A DNA stretch of 64,000 bases from positions 62,001 through 126,000 of the forward strand of contig DIXU01000008.1 in the NCBI GenBank assembly GCA_002436105.1, read 5' to 3'. Below are positions 14,842-23,789 of this stretch, piece after piece. The position numbers and the translations under genes are program-made. This stretch comes from Candidatus Aminicenantes bacterium UBA6072 (GTDB taxonomy: Bacteria; Acidobacteriota; Aminicenantia; UBA2199). Below the pieces are notes generated by a model. The model ran no database searches. It had not been told where the DNA came from and saw nothing but the letters and a program-made list of their open reading frames with translations. The first letter of the stretch is position 1; each line of letters begins with the position of its first letter.

Positions 14842-17319
14842 TCATTGGGTCGGCTGGGACCCGTCTCCCTTCAGGTGCAAGTCGAACCAGCGCAGCTGTT
14901 CCCACAGCACGTGCTCCACGCTCTCGCGGGCCCGGTAGCCGTGGTCCTCGAAGGGCAGCAGCACCAGCCGGGTGACGCCGCCCGACCCGCGCACGGCCTC
15001 GAAGAACACCTCCGACTGGTAGGTCCGCGTCCCGGGATTGGAGTCGTCGCCGCCGTGGATGACCAGCAGCGGTTCCTTGACCTTGTCGGCGAAGAAGGTC
15101 GGCGACAGGGCGATATAGGCCTCGCGTGCTTCGAACAGCGAGCGGCGCTCCGACTGGAAGCCGAACGGCTGGTTGGTCTTGTTGTAGGAGCCGCTGCGGG
15201 CGATGCCGGCCCGGAACAGGTCGGTATGGGCCAGCAGGTTGGCGACCATCAGCCCGCCGTGGCTGTGGCCGATGATGCCGATGCGCTCGGGATCGGCCAC
15301 GCCGATCTCCACGGCCTTGGCGACCGCGGCCTCGGCGTCGGCCACCAGCTGCGGCACGAAGGTGTCGTAGGTGGTCTCGGGGTCGCCGACCATCGGCATG
15401 GCGGCCTGGTCGAGCACGGCGTAGCCCCGCAGAAGGAAAAAGAGATGGCTGGGACCATAGAAGCGCTGAAAGCGCTGGATTGAGCCGCTGACCTGCCCGG
15501 CGGTGGCCGCCCCGGAATATTCCATGGGGTAAGCGTAAAGCACCGTGGGCAGGCGCTCCCCTTTCCTGTAACCGGGCGGGAGAAGCAGCTGGAAGCTCAG
15601 GGGAATGCCGTCCTTGCGCAGGTAGCGCACGATGCGCTTCTCGATCCGCCGCAGCTGGGGCGCGGGATCCTTGAAGCGCGTGATCGGGCGGCGCTTCAGC
15701 GCCCGGGTCCCCTCCCCGGCCGGCGCCTTGATCTCCCTGCCCAGCGTGGCCAGGTAGTAGTTGGGCATCTCATTGGCCGACTCCGATTGCAGGATGAAGC
15801 GATCTTCATCGCCGGCGAAGGCCACGACGTATTCGTAGCGCCGGGGATCGCTGCGGAACAGGCGCTCGGTCCTGTTGCCGTCCAGGTAGCGCAGGTCCAG
15901 GAAGGGGCGGTCGCCCTGGTCGCCGGCGCCGCTGCCGCGGAAGTAAACGGCGTCCCCCTTCTGGCGCAGCACCGGGCGGCCGTTGGCCAGCAGCCGGAAC
16001 AGCGGATAGCCCGGGTCCCCGTAGCGATCGTCCTCGTCCAGGTCGTACCACAGGCGGGAGGTGCCCTGGTCCACGTCCAGCAGCCAGACATAGCGCCAGC
16101 GCCGGATCCGCTCCTGCTGGCTGAGCATCAGCATGCCGTTGCTCTCGCCCCAGGCGTTCCGCCAGGGCTCGATGCGGTGCTCGGCCCGGAACGCCTCCCG
16201 GGGCTGATCCGTGAAGGGCGCGTCCAGGCTCATCAGCCGGTCGCGATGGGATACCTTGGCCACGGGATTGCCGCCGTCCAGGGCCTCGACCCAGAAGAGT
16301 TGGTGGGGGGCGGTTGAACGCCAGGAGACCGAACGCGGCCCCAGCGCCACTCCATGAACCGGCACCTGGTCGGCCACCGGCAGGGAGGCGATCTTGGCCA
16401 CCCATTCGCCCAGGGCGTCCCAGACCTCGATCTCGGTGGCGAAACGATACCAGGCGACCTCGTGGGACCAGGGCCCGACCAGCCGCTCGACGAGAATATA
16501 TTTCCCGTCGGGCGAAAAATCGGCCGTGGCGTAGGGGGCCGGCTTGCCGACGGTCTCTTTTTTCCCCGTCGCCGGATCGAAAAGGATCAGCTGCGAGGTG
16601 GCGTAGTATTCAAAGAGGGCATCGTCATGGGCGGTTTCCAGCAGGTTGCGGGCCTCGTAGGTGGAGCGGGCCGAGGCCCCCGCCCCTTCCTGGATCTCGG
16701 GTCCGGCCGGGATGGCAGGCGCCGCAGGAGCTGGCCCGCGTCGGGGAACAGCGCGGATCAGCAGCCGTTCCTGGTCGGGAAGCCAGCTGACGGGCGTGCC
16801 CAGCAGCGGATTGAGGGCGACGCCTTCGACCACGGCCAGGTCACCCTGCACTGAACCGACCCACAGGCCGATGCGGTCGCTCTGCCCGACGGTGAGAGCG
16901 AAACGCCGGCCGTCGGCGGTCCATTCCACGTCGAGGAGCTCGGCTCCCTGCGGCAGCGCCAGCGGCAGCGTGACGCCGTCAGCGACCCGCACCAGGCGGG
17001 GCGAGGTGCTCCCGCGCCGGCCCTGGAAACCGTTGGTGGCGGGATTCACCCGCATGCCGGCCAGCTTGTGCATCGGCGCCGCCAGCTCGGCCAGGGGGGG
17101 ATAGAGCACCGGATCGGCCAGCAGCAGGCAGTTCCCGGCCGGCGACGTCCAGACATTGAAGAATTGCGGGGCATGCAGCACCTGCAGCCAGTCCTCGGGA
17201 GGAGTCTGCCAGCGGTTCGCCGGCTGCGGGACCATGGTGGAAACTTCCGTACCCGCTCCCAAGGGAAAGTTCATAAAGGATAGCAATACCCATGCCAGCA
17301 AGACGACGGTTTTTTTCAT
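14842..17319 (-). CDS. Exported S9-family prolyl-oligopeptidase-like peptidase
   Basis: 825 residues from the ATG at 17319 (GGAGG upstream; MKKTVVLLAWVLLSF signal peptide). A longer frame to 17448 lacks these signals. The N-terminal two thirds are a beta-propeller with WTADGRRFAL and FSPDGKYILVE blade motifs. The C-terminal alpha/beta hydrolase domain carries the triad: Ser in GHSHGG, Asp in HGGDDSN, His in FEDHGYRARES. Expected to cleave peptides in the periplasm. GHSHGG is the variant seen in many secreted S9 enzymes. Transcribed away from the glucokinase and transketolase genes; it ends 91 bases before the beta-barrel gene. Confidence 0.9.
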   Translation of the reverse strand: MKKTVVLLAWVLLSFMNFPLGAGTEVSTMVPQPANRWQTPPEDWLQVLHAPQFFNVWTSPAGNCLLLADPVLYPPLAELAAPMHKLAGMRVNPATNGFQGRRGSTSPRLVRVADGVTLPLALPQGAELLDVEWTADGRRFALTVGQSDRIGLWVGSVQGDLAVVEGVALNPLLGTPVSWLPDQERLLIRAVPRRGPAPAAPAIPAGPEIQEGAGASARSTYEARNLLETAHDDALFEYYATSQLILFDPATGKKETVGKPAPYATADFSPDGKYILVERLVGPWSHEVAWYRFATEIEVWDALGEWVAKIASLPVADQVPVHGVALGPRSVSWRSTAPHQLFWVEALDGGNPVAKVSHRDRLMSLDAPFTDQPREAFRAEHRIEPWRNAWGESNGMLMLSQQERIRRWRYVWLLDVDQGTSRLWYDLDEDDRYGDPGYPLFRLLANGRPVLRQKGDAVYFRGSGAGDQGDRPFLDLRYLDGNRTERLFRSDPRRYEYVVAFAGDEDRFILQSESANEMPNYYLATLGREIKAPAGEGTRALKRRPITRFKDPAPQLRRIEKRIVRYLRKDGIPLSFQLLLPPGYRKGERLPTVLYAYPMEYSGAATAGQVSGSIQRFQRFYGPSHLFFLLRGYAVLDQAAMPMVGDPETTYDTFVPQLVADAEAAVAKAVEIGVADPERIGIIGHSHGGLMVANLLAHTDLFRAGIARSGSYNKTNQPFGFQSERRSLFEAREAYIALSPTFFADKVKEPLLVIHGGDDSNPGTRTYQSEVFFEAVRGSGGVTRLVLLPFEDHGYRARESVEHVLWEQLRWFDLHLKGDGSQPTQ

Positions 17320-17425
17320 CCCTGACCTCCGTAAGCGGTATCTTCCCGCCCTTCCATGGATCCAGGCAAGAGCGGAATTACATTGTACTGAGTCCGGCAA
17401 AGTTTGGCAAACGCAAAAAAAACCG

Positions 17426-18430
17426 TCAGCCCAAAGCTTTTTTCGCAAAGATGGCGGCCCCCCGCAGGCCGGCTTCGGGGCGGGTGATCACCCGCAGCGG
17501 AACGCGTTCCAGCAACCCGGTGAAGCGCCCTTTGGCGGCGAACGTCCTGCTGAAGGCGGGAGCGCGCAGCAGCGGCAGGATGCGCGGCGGCAAGCCGCCG
17601 CCGAAATAGACTCCGCCGTCCGCCAGGACCTTCAGGGCCAGGTTGCCCGCCTCGGCGGCCAGGACGGAGACAAAAAGATCGAGCACGGCCCGGCAGATCG
17701 CGCTCGTGTTCTCCAGGCCGGAACCGACGATCACCGCCGTGGGATCGCCGCCGGCCGCCAGCTGCGCGGCCAGCCAGGGCGGCTCGGGCATGCCCCGGCT
17801 GTCCTTGAAGAATGCGTAAATGTTGGGGATGCCGCTTCCCGAACATACCCGTTCCCAGCTGACATGGCCGAAACGCGGGCGCAGCCAAGCCAGCAGTTCC
17901 GCCTGCAGTTCATCGCCGGGAGCGAAATCGGCGTGGCCGCCCTCCGAGGCGACGGCGCGGTAACCCTCCCCTTCCCGGACCAGAAACGCTTCGCCCAGGC
18001 CGGTTCCAGGCGCGATTACCGCCAGCGTGCCATGCCGCACCGGCAGCCCGGCATGGATCGTTTCCACGTCCCCGGAAGGGAGAACGGGGACGGCCTGGGC
18101 CAGGGCCGCCAGGTCATTCAGCAGCCGCACCGGGATCCCGCCCAGGCTGCAACTGAGATCGGATTCATCCACGAGCCAGGGCAGGTTGGTGGCCTGCACC
18201 CGGCCGTCGGCCACGGGGCCGGCGACGCCGAAAGCGGCGGCGACCGGAGCCAGCTGCCGGCCGGCCAGGAAGCGCTCGATCACGGCCGACAGGGTGGGGA
18301 ATTCACCGCTGGGGAAAACGGCCTGGGCCAGCGGGCGCATCCCGTCATCCACCCTGGAGAACGCGGCCAGAGCGGTTTTGCTGCCGCCCACGTCCCCGGC
18401 CAGGATGATCGGAGCGAAACCTTTTTTCAT
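17426..18430 (-). CDS. glk: Glucokinase (Glk family)
   Basis: 334 residues. It phosphorylates glucose with ATP to glucose 6-phosphate at entry to glycolysis. The ATP-binding opening is LAGDVGGSKTALAAF; the substrate region has NDLAALAQAV; the phosphate motif is IAPGTGLGEAFL; and EGGHADFAP is the conserved hexokinase-fold sugar-binding block. DGGVYFGGG near the end is the second adenosine motif. The start at 18430 is the first ATG before the ATP motif, with GGAAGC 8-13 bases upstream; much longer frames are artefacts of GC-rich antisense coding. It is divergent from transketolase, sharing a 129-base regulatory gap. Confidence 0.9.
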   Translation of the reverse strand: MKKGFAPIILAGDVGGSKTALAAFSRVDDGMRPLAQAVFPSGEFPTLSAVIERFLAGRQLAPVAAAFGVAGPVADGRVQATNLPWLVDESDLSCSLGGIPVRLLNDLAALAQAVPVLPSGDVETIHAGLPVRHGTLAVIAPGTGLGEAFLVREGEGYRAVASEGGHADFAPGDELQAELLAWLRPRFGHVSWERVCSGSGIPNIYAFFKDSRGMPEPPWLAAQLAAGGDPTAVIVGSGLENTSAICRAVLDLFVSVLAAEAGNLALKVLADGGVYFGGGLPPRILPLLRAPAFSRTFAAKGRFTGLLERVPLRVITRPEAGLRGAAIFAKKALG

Positions 18431-18446
18431 TTTCAATGCTTCCCGT

Positions 18447-18520
18447 GCCGATTTGCAATTCCCTTTCGGATTGTAAAATCCCCGTTGTTCAGTATAATGA
18501 AAGCAAAGCCGATTTGCAAT
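18447..18520. promoter_or_regulatory. glk/tkt divergent region with a 13-bp direct repeat and promoter
   Basis: A plus-strand promoter is readable: TTGTAA at 18471-18476, a 16-base spacer and TATAAT at 18493-18498, serving transketolase. The 13-mer GCCGATTTGCAAT occurs at 18447-18459 and again at 18508-18520, one copy on each side of the promoter. Such spacing (61 bases) fits a repressor or activator operator pair that could also control glk. The repeat is seen; the regulator is unknown. Confidence 0.5.
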
Positions 18521-18559
18521 CGAGGTTTTCATGATCCCCCAGCAGGAGCAACGACGCGG

Positions 18560-20632
18560 ATGAGCAAGACAACGAAACCGGATCCGATCGTAAAGAAAAG
18601 CATCGACACCATCCGCACCCTGGCAATGGATGCCGTCCAGGCGGCCAATTCGGGCCATCCCGGCGCCCCCATGGGCATGGCCCCGGCGGCGTATACCCTG
18701 TGGCAGGAGTTCCTGAATTTCGATCCGCAGGACCCGCTCTGGCCGAACCGCGATCGCTTCGTCCTGTCCGCCGGCCACGCATCCATGCTGCTGTATTCCC
18801 TGCTGCACCTGACCGGCGTCAGGGCCGTGGACGCGGAAGGCGCGATCCGGGAGCTGCCGGCGGTCTCCCTCGACGAGATCAAGCGCTTTCGCCAGCTGGA
18901 CAGCCGGACCCCGGGTCATCCCGAGTACGGCCAAACATCGGGCGTGGAAACGACGACCGGCCCGTTGGCGCAGGGCCTGGCCAACAGCGTCGGCATGGCC
19001 ATGGCCGGACGCTGGTTGGGCGAATACTTCAACCGCCCGGGCTTCACCCTGTTCGACTTCAACGTCTATGCGCTGGCCGGCGACGGCTGCATGATGGAAG
19101 GCCTTTCCAGCGAGGCCGCCTCCCTGGCCGGGCATTTGCGATTGTCCAACCTGTGCTGGCTGTACGACAGCAACCGCATCACCATCGAGGGCGCGACCTC
19201 CCTGGCTTTCAGCGAGGACGTGCCCGCCCGCTTCCGCAGCTACGGCTGGAACGTGCTTTCCGTGGCGGATGCCAACGACCTGGCGGCGTTGCGCCGGGCA
19301 TTCCGGGCTTTCGCCCAAACGGACGACCGTCCCACCCTGATCGTCATCGCCAGCCACATCGGCTACGGGGCGCCCCGCAAGCAGGATTCGGAATCGGCCC
19401 ACGGGGAGCCGCTGGGGGAAGAGGAGATCCGCCTGGCCAAGCGCAATTACAACTGGCCGGAAGACGCCCGCTTCCTCGTTCCCCCGGAAGTGCCGGCCCA
19501 TTTTGCCGAAGGCATCGGCCGGCGCGGCGGGGAGCGCCGCGCCGCCTGGTCGTCACTGCTGAAAGAATATGGAGCAGCGTTCCCGGAACTGGCCGCATCC
19601 CTCATGCGGATGGAACGGGGGCAGCTCCCGGAAGACTGGGACAGGGACCTGCCTTCGTTTCCCGCCGATGACAAGGGCATGGCCAGCCGGGTCAGCTCGG
19701 GCCTGGTCCTGAATGAACTGGCCAAAAACATCCCCTGGCTGCTCGGCGGCTCCGCCGACCTCTCCCCTTCCACCAAGACGCGCCTGGCCTTTCCCGGCGC
19801 CGGGGACTTCGCCGCCGGCGATTATTCCGGCCGCAACATCCATTTCGGCGTTCGCGAGCACGCCATGGCGGCCATTCTCAACGGGATGGCGCTGGCCAAG
19901 GTCCGGCCGTATGGTTCCACTTTCCTGGTCTTCAGCGACTACTGCCGCCCCGCCATCCGCCTCAGCGCCATCATGAAAATTCCGGTGATCTACGTTTTCA
20001 GCCACGATTCCATCGCCGTCGGCGAAGACGGCCCCACCCACCAGCCGGTGGAGCACCTCGCTTCACTGCGCGCCATCCCGGGACTGATCGTCCTGCGCCC
20101 GGCCGACGCCAATGAAGTGACCGCGGCCTGGCGCGTGGCCATGCAGCTGCGCCGCCAGCCGGTCGCCCTCATCCTCAGCCGCCAGAACCTGCCCACCTTC
20201 GACCGCACGAAAACCGGCCCTGCCTCCGGCGTCGCCAGGGGGGCCTATGTCCTGGCCGATGCCGAAGACGGCCAGCCCCGGGTCCTGCTGCTGGCCAGCG
20301 GCAGCGAGGTCGCGCTCTGCCTGGCGGCGTACCGCGAGCTCCAGGCGGAGAATATCGCCGCCAGGGTGGTCAGCATGCCGTCCTGGGAATTGTTCGAGCA
20401 ACAGCCGAGGAAATACCGGGAGAGCGTCCTGTTGCCGGGCGTCACGGCCAGGGTTTCCGTCGAGCAGGCCTCGACCATGGGCTGGGACAGGTACGTCGGG
20501 CCGTCGGGACGCAGCATCGGCATGGATTCGTTCGGGGCGTCGGCCCCCCTGGCGGCGTTGCAGGAAAAATTCGGCTTCACCCCCGCCCGCGTGGTCCGGG
20601 TCGTGAAGGACCTGCTGGCCGAAATATCCTGA
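18560..20632 (+). CDS. tkt: Transketolase
   Basis: 690 residues, full length. It transfers two-carbon ketol units in the pentose-phosphate pathway using thiamine diphosphate. The N-terminal domain has SGHPGAPMGMAP, RDRFVLSAGHASMLLY, TTGPLAQGLANSVGMA and the ThDP/metal motif AGDGCMMEG through NRITIEG. The pyrimidine domain has FGVREHAMAAI and TFLVFSDY, with EDGPTHQPVEHL. The C-terminal domain has LASGSEV and MPSWELFEQQ. The ATG at 18560 follows AGGAG at 13 bases. Divergent from glucokinase, so sugar phosphorylation and pentose interconversion share a control region. Confidence 0.95.
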   Translation: MSKTTKPDPIVKKSIDTIRTLAMDAVQAANSGHPGAPMGMAPAAYTLWQEFLNFDPQDPLWPNRDRFVLSAGHASMLLYSLLHLTGVRAVDAEGAIRELPAVSLDEIKRFRQLDSRTPGHPEYGQTSGVETTTGPLAQGLANSVGMAMAGRWLGEYFNRPGFTLFDFNVYALAGDGCMMEGLSSEAASLAGHLRLSNLCWLYDSNRITIEGATSLAFSEDVPARFRSYGWNVLSVADANDLAALRRAFRAFAQTDDRPTLIVIASHIGYGAPRKQDSESAHGEPLGEEEIRLAKRNYNWPEDARFLVPPEVPAHFAEGIGRRGGERRAAWSSLLKEYGAAFPELAASLMRMERGQLPEDWDRDLPSFPADDKGMASRVSSGLVLNELAKNIPWLLGGSADLSPSTKTRLAFPGAGDFAAGDYSGRNIHFGVREHAMAAILNGMALAKVRPYGSTFLVFSDYCRPAIRLSAIMKIPVIYVFSHDSIAVGEDGPTHQPVEHLASLRAIPGLIVLRPADANEVTAAWRVAMQLRRQPVALILSRQNLPTFDRTKTGPASGVARGAYVLADAEDGQPRVLLLASGSEVALCLAAYRELQAENIAARVVSMPSWELFEQQPRKYRESVLLPGVTARVSVEQASTMGWDRYVGPSGRSIGMDSFGASAPLAALQEKFGFTPARVVRVVKDLLAEIS

Positions 20633-20693
20633 CCGCAAAATCGGCGGGCCCATTTTCCGCCGCGCCGCCGTCCTGCCGGAGGTGAGGCTGGGT

Positions 20694-20726
20694 AGAAAAA
20701 AAAGGCGGGAGAAAGGTTCTCCCGCC
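20694..20726 (-). terminator. Rho-independent terminator
   Basis: A perfect 10-bp stem (GGCGGGAGAA / TTCTCCCGCC) with a three-base loop at 20704-20726 is followed on the minus strand by a run of T (complement of the A run at 20694-20703). It lies 18 bases past the stop of the minus-strand gene at 20745-21302 and would end that two-gene transcript. Confidence 0.9.
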
Positions 20727-20744
20727 TCTGCAGAAATCAGGTAA

Positions 20745-21302
20745 TTACAGGTTGAACGTGTAGCCGATGCCGGCCGCCAGGCGCATGCCGCCCAGGTCGA
20801 CCTCGATGTCCCGGGGCTTGACCTTCAGGGGAACGTATTTGATCTCGGCGGCCAGGAACAGCCCCTTGGCCGGGTAGAACCTGGCGCCGCCGGCCAGGGT
20901 GACGGACGACTTCTTCTCGTCCACCTTGCTCGCGCCGCTGACCGTCTGTTCGTAGGCGTAATCGCCCAGGCCCAATTTCACGTACGGCGAGACCTTGCCG
21001 AGGTCGAAGCGGTAGCCGGCGAAGAACTCCAGCCCCGTCACCTTGAGGTTCGTCTCCTCCTGGAAGAGGCCGATCCTGCCGTCGCGGTCGTAGCCGAACT
21101 CATAGCCCAGGCCGGCGAATACCCCTTTCCAGATCCCCACCGAGACATAGGGGAAGAAGGCGGTGCCGTTGCCGTAGACGTCCCGGATCTGGTCGTCGGC
21201 GACCGAGCGCGTGCCGAAGCAAAAACCCAGGTCGAGGTCGACCGCCTGCAGGCCCCAGGCCAACAGGCCGAACATGATGAGGAATAGTGTTGTTTTTTTC
21301 AT
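20745..21302 (-). CDS. Outer-membrane beta-barrel protein
   Basis: 185 residues. Signal peptide KKTTLFLIMFGLLAWGLQA, then about eight amphipathic strands: LGFCFGTRS, FFPYVSVGIWKGVFAGLGYEFGY, LEFFAGYRFDLGKVSPYVKLGLG, VTLAGGARFYPAKGLFLAAEIKY, ending RLAAGIGYTFNL. This is the OmpA/OmpW-like small-barrel pattern. It begins 11 bases after the stop of the beta-propeller gene, so both are in one operon, which ends at the strong terminator at 20694-20726. Function unknown. Confidence 0.75.
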   Translation of the reverse strand: MKKTTLFLIMFGLLAWGLQAVDLDLGFCFGTRSVADDQIRDVYGNGTAFFPYVSVGIWKGVFAGLGYEFGYDRDGRIGLFQEETNLKVTGLEFFAGYRFDLGKVSPYVKLGLGDYAYEQTVSGASKVDEKKSSVTLAGGARFYPAKGLFLAAEIKYVPLKVKPRDIEVDLGGMRLAAGIGYTFNL

Positions 21303-21313
21303 GGTTGCATCCC

Positions 21314-23497
21314 CTAGTTGCCGACCACGACCGGCTCGCTTTCCGCGCCGCGGCTGTTGACCGACGTGATGCGGTAAGTGAACAGCTGCTCCGGGGCGAG
21401 CCCCTTGTCGTCATAACCGGTGGCCGAGGCCGCCAGCGAAGTCAGCAGCGTGTAACTGGCGTCGCCGGCCCCCTTCTGCTTGCGGTAGATCCTGACGGCC
21501 GTAATGGTGGACAGGTTCCCGGGATTGGCGCTCCAGGCCAGGCGGTTGACGTATTCCTTGAAGAAGATGAAGTTGTTTTCCAGGCGCTGCAGCATGGCGC
21601 CGGCGGGGGGCAGCACCGGGGCGAAGCGGGCGGACACGGAAGCCGTGGCCATCTCGCTGTCGAGAACGCCGTCGTTGACCACCAGCCCGACCTGGTAGGT
21701 GCCTTCGAGGTCGGGGTCGGGGGTCAGGACCGCGGTCGCTCCGTCCGGGGCCAGGGTGGCCGAGGCGCCGGCGGGAGCCGAAACCAGAGTCCAGGCGTAG
21801 GTCAGCGGCCTTTCCTCCGGATCATAAGAAGCGCTGCCGTCGAATGTCGCGATCTGGCCGGCATCCACGAGAATCTCCGCCTTGTCGACGCTGACCACGG
21901 CGACCGGTCGCCTGTTGGGCGGAGTCTTGGGGAAAGCGATGCCCGTCGGCAGGACCCATTCGATGTAATCACCCGGATCACTGGGATCGGGAGGGTCGGG
22001 GGGATCGGGGTAGTTGCGCATGGGATCGGGATACCAGGTGGGGGTGCCGATCTGCTTGACATGGGCCAGGGTGCGCAGATTGAAGACGTCGATGACCGGG
22101 CTGGCACCGGAAACGGTGGGGTTCGTGGCATAAAGGAAGCCGCCGTCCGGGGTGATGGCCAGGTTGTCGACTCCGAAGAGCTGGCTGGTGCCGCGCATCG
22201 TGGGCGCGCGCATGGAGCCGATGTGGCTCACCTGGCCGGGTCCGCTGATCGCCAGGACCTGGACTTCGGAATACCACCAATAGAGTTCGTCATCATACGG
22301 GTCCGGTTCGTCGTCCCAGTAGATGGTGTGGAGATAAGCCCGGCGCCCGTCTGGGGAAAAGACCAGCGACTGGCCGCCGCTGATCCGGTTGGGCAGAACG
22401 ACGTCGGCTCGGCGGGTGATGTGCCCCGGGGAGTCGATGGTGAAAACGGGAATGTTGCTACCCTCGAAGAACGCATCCGGGTCGGGATCCTCGGGATAGG
22501 TGCTGCGAACGCAGTTGACGCCCATGACGGTCCGGCCGTCGGGGGAGATGGCGACGTTGACCGGGCGGTACAGGAAGGGGAACGGCGAATTTTCATCGGT
22601 TCCCTGCTTCCACAGCTGCTCCGACGACTCCGAATAGGTCAGGCCGCCGGTGGCGGGATCGAGCAGGACGACATGGAGGTAGCCGGCGAAATAGTCGGCA
22701 ACGATCACGGTGCGGCCGTCGGGGGCGATCTCCACGGCATTGGCATAGGCGTACAGGTCGTCGTATGGATCGGCGGGATCCCCCTCGTCGATGACCAGGG
22801 ACAGGCTGTAGGGATCGCCGGTCACTTCGTCGTAGCCGGCCGGGATCCAGCTCCGGGTGGGGATATGCAGCACGGCGAGCCGCGGAGAGAAGCCGCCGTC
22901 AGCCACGATGGCCCAGGTGTTGCTGGGATCGATGGCGATGTCCTCGGCGAAGAAATCGAGCTGGACCATGCCGGTCACCACGGGCGTGCCCGAGGTCAGG
23001 CTGATGAAAAAAACCTTCCCGTCGCCGAAGTTCGAGATCAGGGCCTGGCGGCCGTCGCTGGTCATGGCCACATCGAAGCGCCCGCCGCCCTCGGAGCCGA
23101 GCGGGCCGCCGATGGGCCCCCCGGTCTCGGGATCGATCGTGTAATCGTACTCGTTGAGCAGAATGGGCGAGATGGTCTGGGTGCGCGGGTTGATCATGGC
23201 GACGCCGTTGGTGTTGGTGTATACCACCAGGCCGGTGCTGCCGATGCTGGCCGTCATCGGCACCGGAGCATAGGGAGGGATGGGGGGCATGGGCAGGGCG
23301 GCGTCGGGATTATTGGGCAGGATCGGGTTGCCGCCGTTGTCGGGACTGCCCTTCAGCTGTGCCGTTGCCTGGGGGACTTGCCCTTTCTTTTGTTTCTGCT
23401 GCGGGGCGTCGGCGAAGGTCACCAAAGCCCCCAGCAGGAACAGGGTCAAGAACCAACACGAAACCCTATAAATGTTTTTTGTTTTTTGTATTTCCAT
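21314..23497 (-). CDS. Exported beta-propeller / PKD / FN3-like protein
   Basis: 727 residues. Signal peptide (CWFLTLFLLGALVTFA). A YncE-like propeller spans about residues 85-480, with blades such as IAIDPSNTWAIVADG, VEIAPDGRTVIVADY, LVFSPDGRRAYLHT and LAITPDGGFLYATN. A PKD/Ig-like domain (AGQIATFDGSASYDPEERPLTYAWTL) follows at about 540-620. A fibronectin-III-like end (WSANPGNLSTITAVRIYRK ... YRITSVNSRGAESE) closes the chain. Probably a surface-bound scaffold. TAGAAT lies just 6 bases before the ATG, with TTGACA 15 bases further up, so the mRNA may be leaderless. First gene of an operon with the barrel at 20745. Confidence 0.75.
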   Translation of the reverse strand: MEIQKTKNIYRVSCWFLTLFLLGALVTFADAPQQKQKKGQVPQATAQLKGSPDNGGNPILPNNPDAALPMPPIPPYAPVPMTASIGSTGLVVYTNTNGVAMINPRTQTISPILLNEYDYTIDPETGGPIGGPLGSEGGGRFDVAMTSDGRQALISNFGDGKVFFISLTSGTPVVTGMVQLDFFAEDIAIDPSNTWAIVADGGFSPRLAVLHIPTRSWIPAGYDEVTGDPYSLSLVIDEGDPADPYDDLYAYANAVEIAPDGRTVIVADYFAGYLHVVLLDPATGGLTYSESSEQLWKQGTDENSPFPFLYRPVNVAISPDGRTVMGVNCVRSTYPEDPDPDAFFEGSNIPVFTIDSPGHITRRADVVLPNRISGGQSLVFSPDGRRAYLHTIYWDDEPDPYDDELYWWYSEVQVLAISGPGQVSHIGSMRAPTMRGTSQLFGVDNLAITPDGGFLYATNPTVSGASPVIDVFNLRTLAHVKQIGTPTWYPDPMRNYPDPPDPPDPSDPGDYIEWVLPTGIAFPKTPPNRRPVAVVSVDKAEILVDAGQIATFDGSASYDPEERPLTYAWTLVSAPAGASATLAPDGATAVLTPDPDLEGTYQVGLVVNDGVLDSEMATASVSARFAPVLPPAGAMLQRLENNFIFFKEYVNRLAWSANPGNLSTITAVRIYRKQKGAGDASYTLLTSLAASATGYDDKGLAPEQLFTYRITSVNSRGAESEPVVVGN

Positions 23498-23503
23498 GGC
23501 CGC

Positions 23504-23530
23504 ATTCTAGCATAATTTCATGCTTGTCAA
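23504..23530 (-). promoter_or_regulatory. Promoter placed for a leaderless transcript
   Basis: On the minus strand TTGACA (23530-23525), a 15-base spacer and TAGAAT (23509-23504) precede the ATG at 23497 by only 6 bases. No ribosome site can fit between the expected transcription start and the start codon. Confidence 0.5.
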
Positions 23531-23733
23531 TAGCATACGCAATTTTTTTTTCATCATCTTTGCAAAGACATATTCCTTTTCATTTTCGGTTATCTCCGGC
23601 GTTTCTGGGCGGCCTGCTTCCCTCCGGGAAAGTGGAAAGCCCGGAGCCGCCTGCCGGCGTTCGCAGGCAGGTCGAACCCATCCTTTAATATGGAACGGGA
23701 TTTCGCTTCTTGAACAGGATTTTGAATCGGAAT

Positions 23734-23766
23734 TGTCCGGGCCCGCCGCTGGGGCGGGCCCGGACA
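23734..23766 (-). terminator. Strong GC hairpin after the papain-like gene
   Basis: A 14-bp perfect inverted repeat (TGTCCGGGCCCGCC / GGCGGGCCCGGACA) with a 5-base loop lies 24 bases beyond the stop of the gene at 23790. There is no T run, so it may be a processing or Rho-assisted end. The rest of 23498-23789 holds no gene. Confidence 0.6.
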
Positions 23767-23789
23767 GGGTGAAAACGATGTTCCGGACT

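Noticed and set aside
17156..18559. Long plus-strand extension upstream of transketolase and long antisense frame across glucokinase
   Set aside because: GC-rich antisense frames; the true glk and tkt starts have family motifs directly after them and the extensions have none.
21287..23515. 742-codon plus-strand ORF opposite the beta-propeller gene
   Set aside because: Antisense shadow of 21314-23497, rich in Gly, Val and Arg with no domain motifs.
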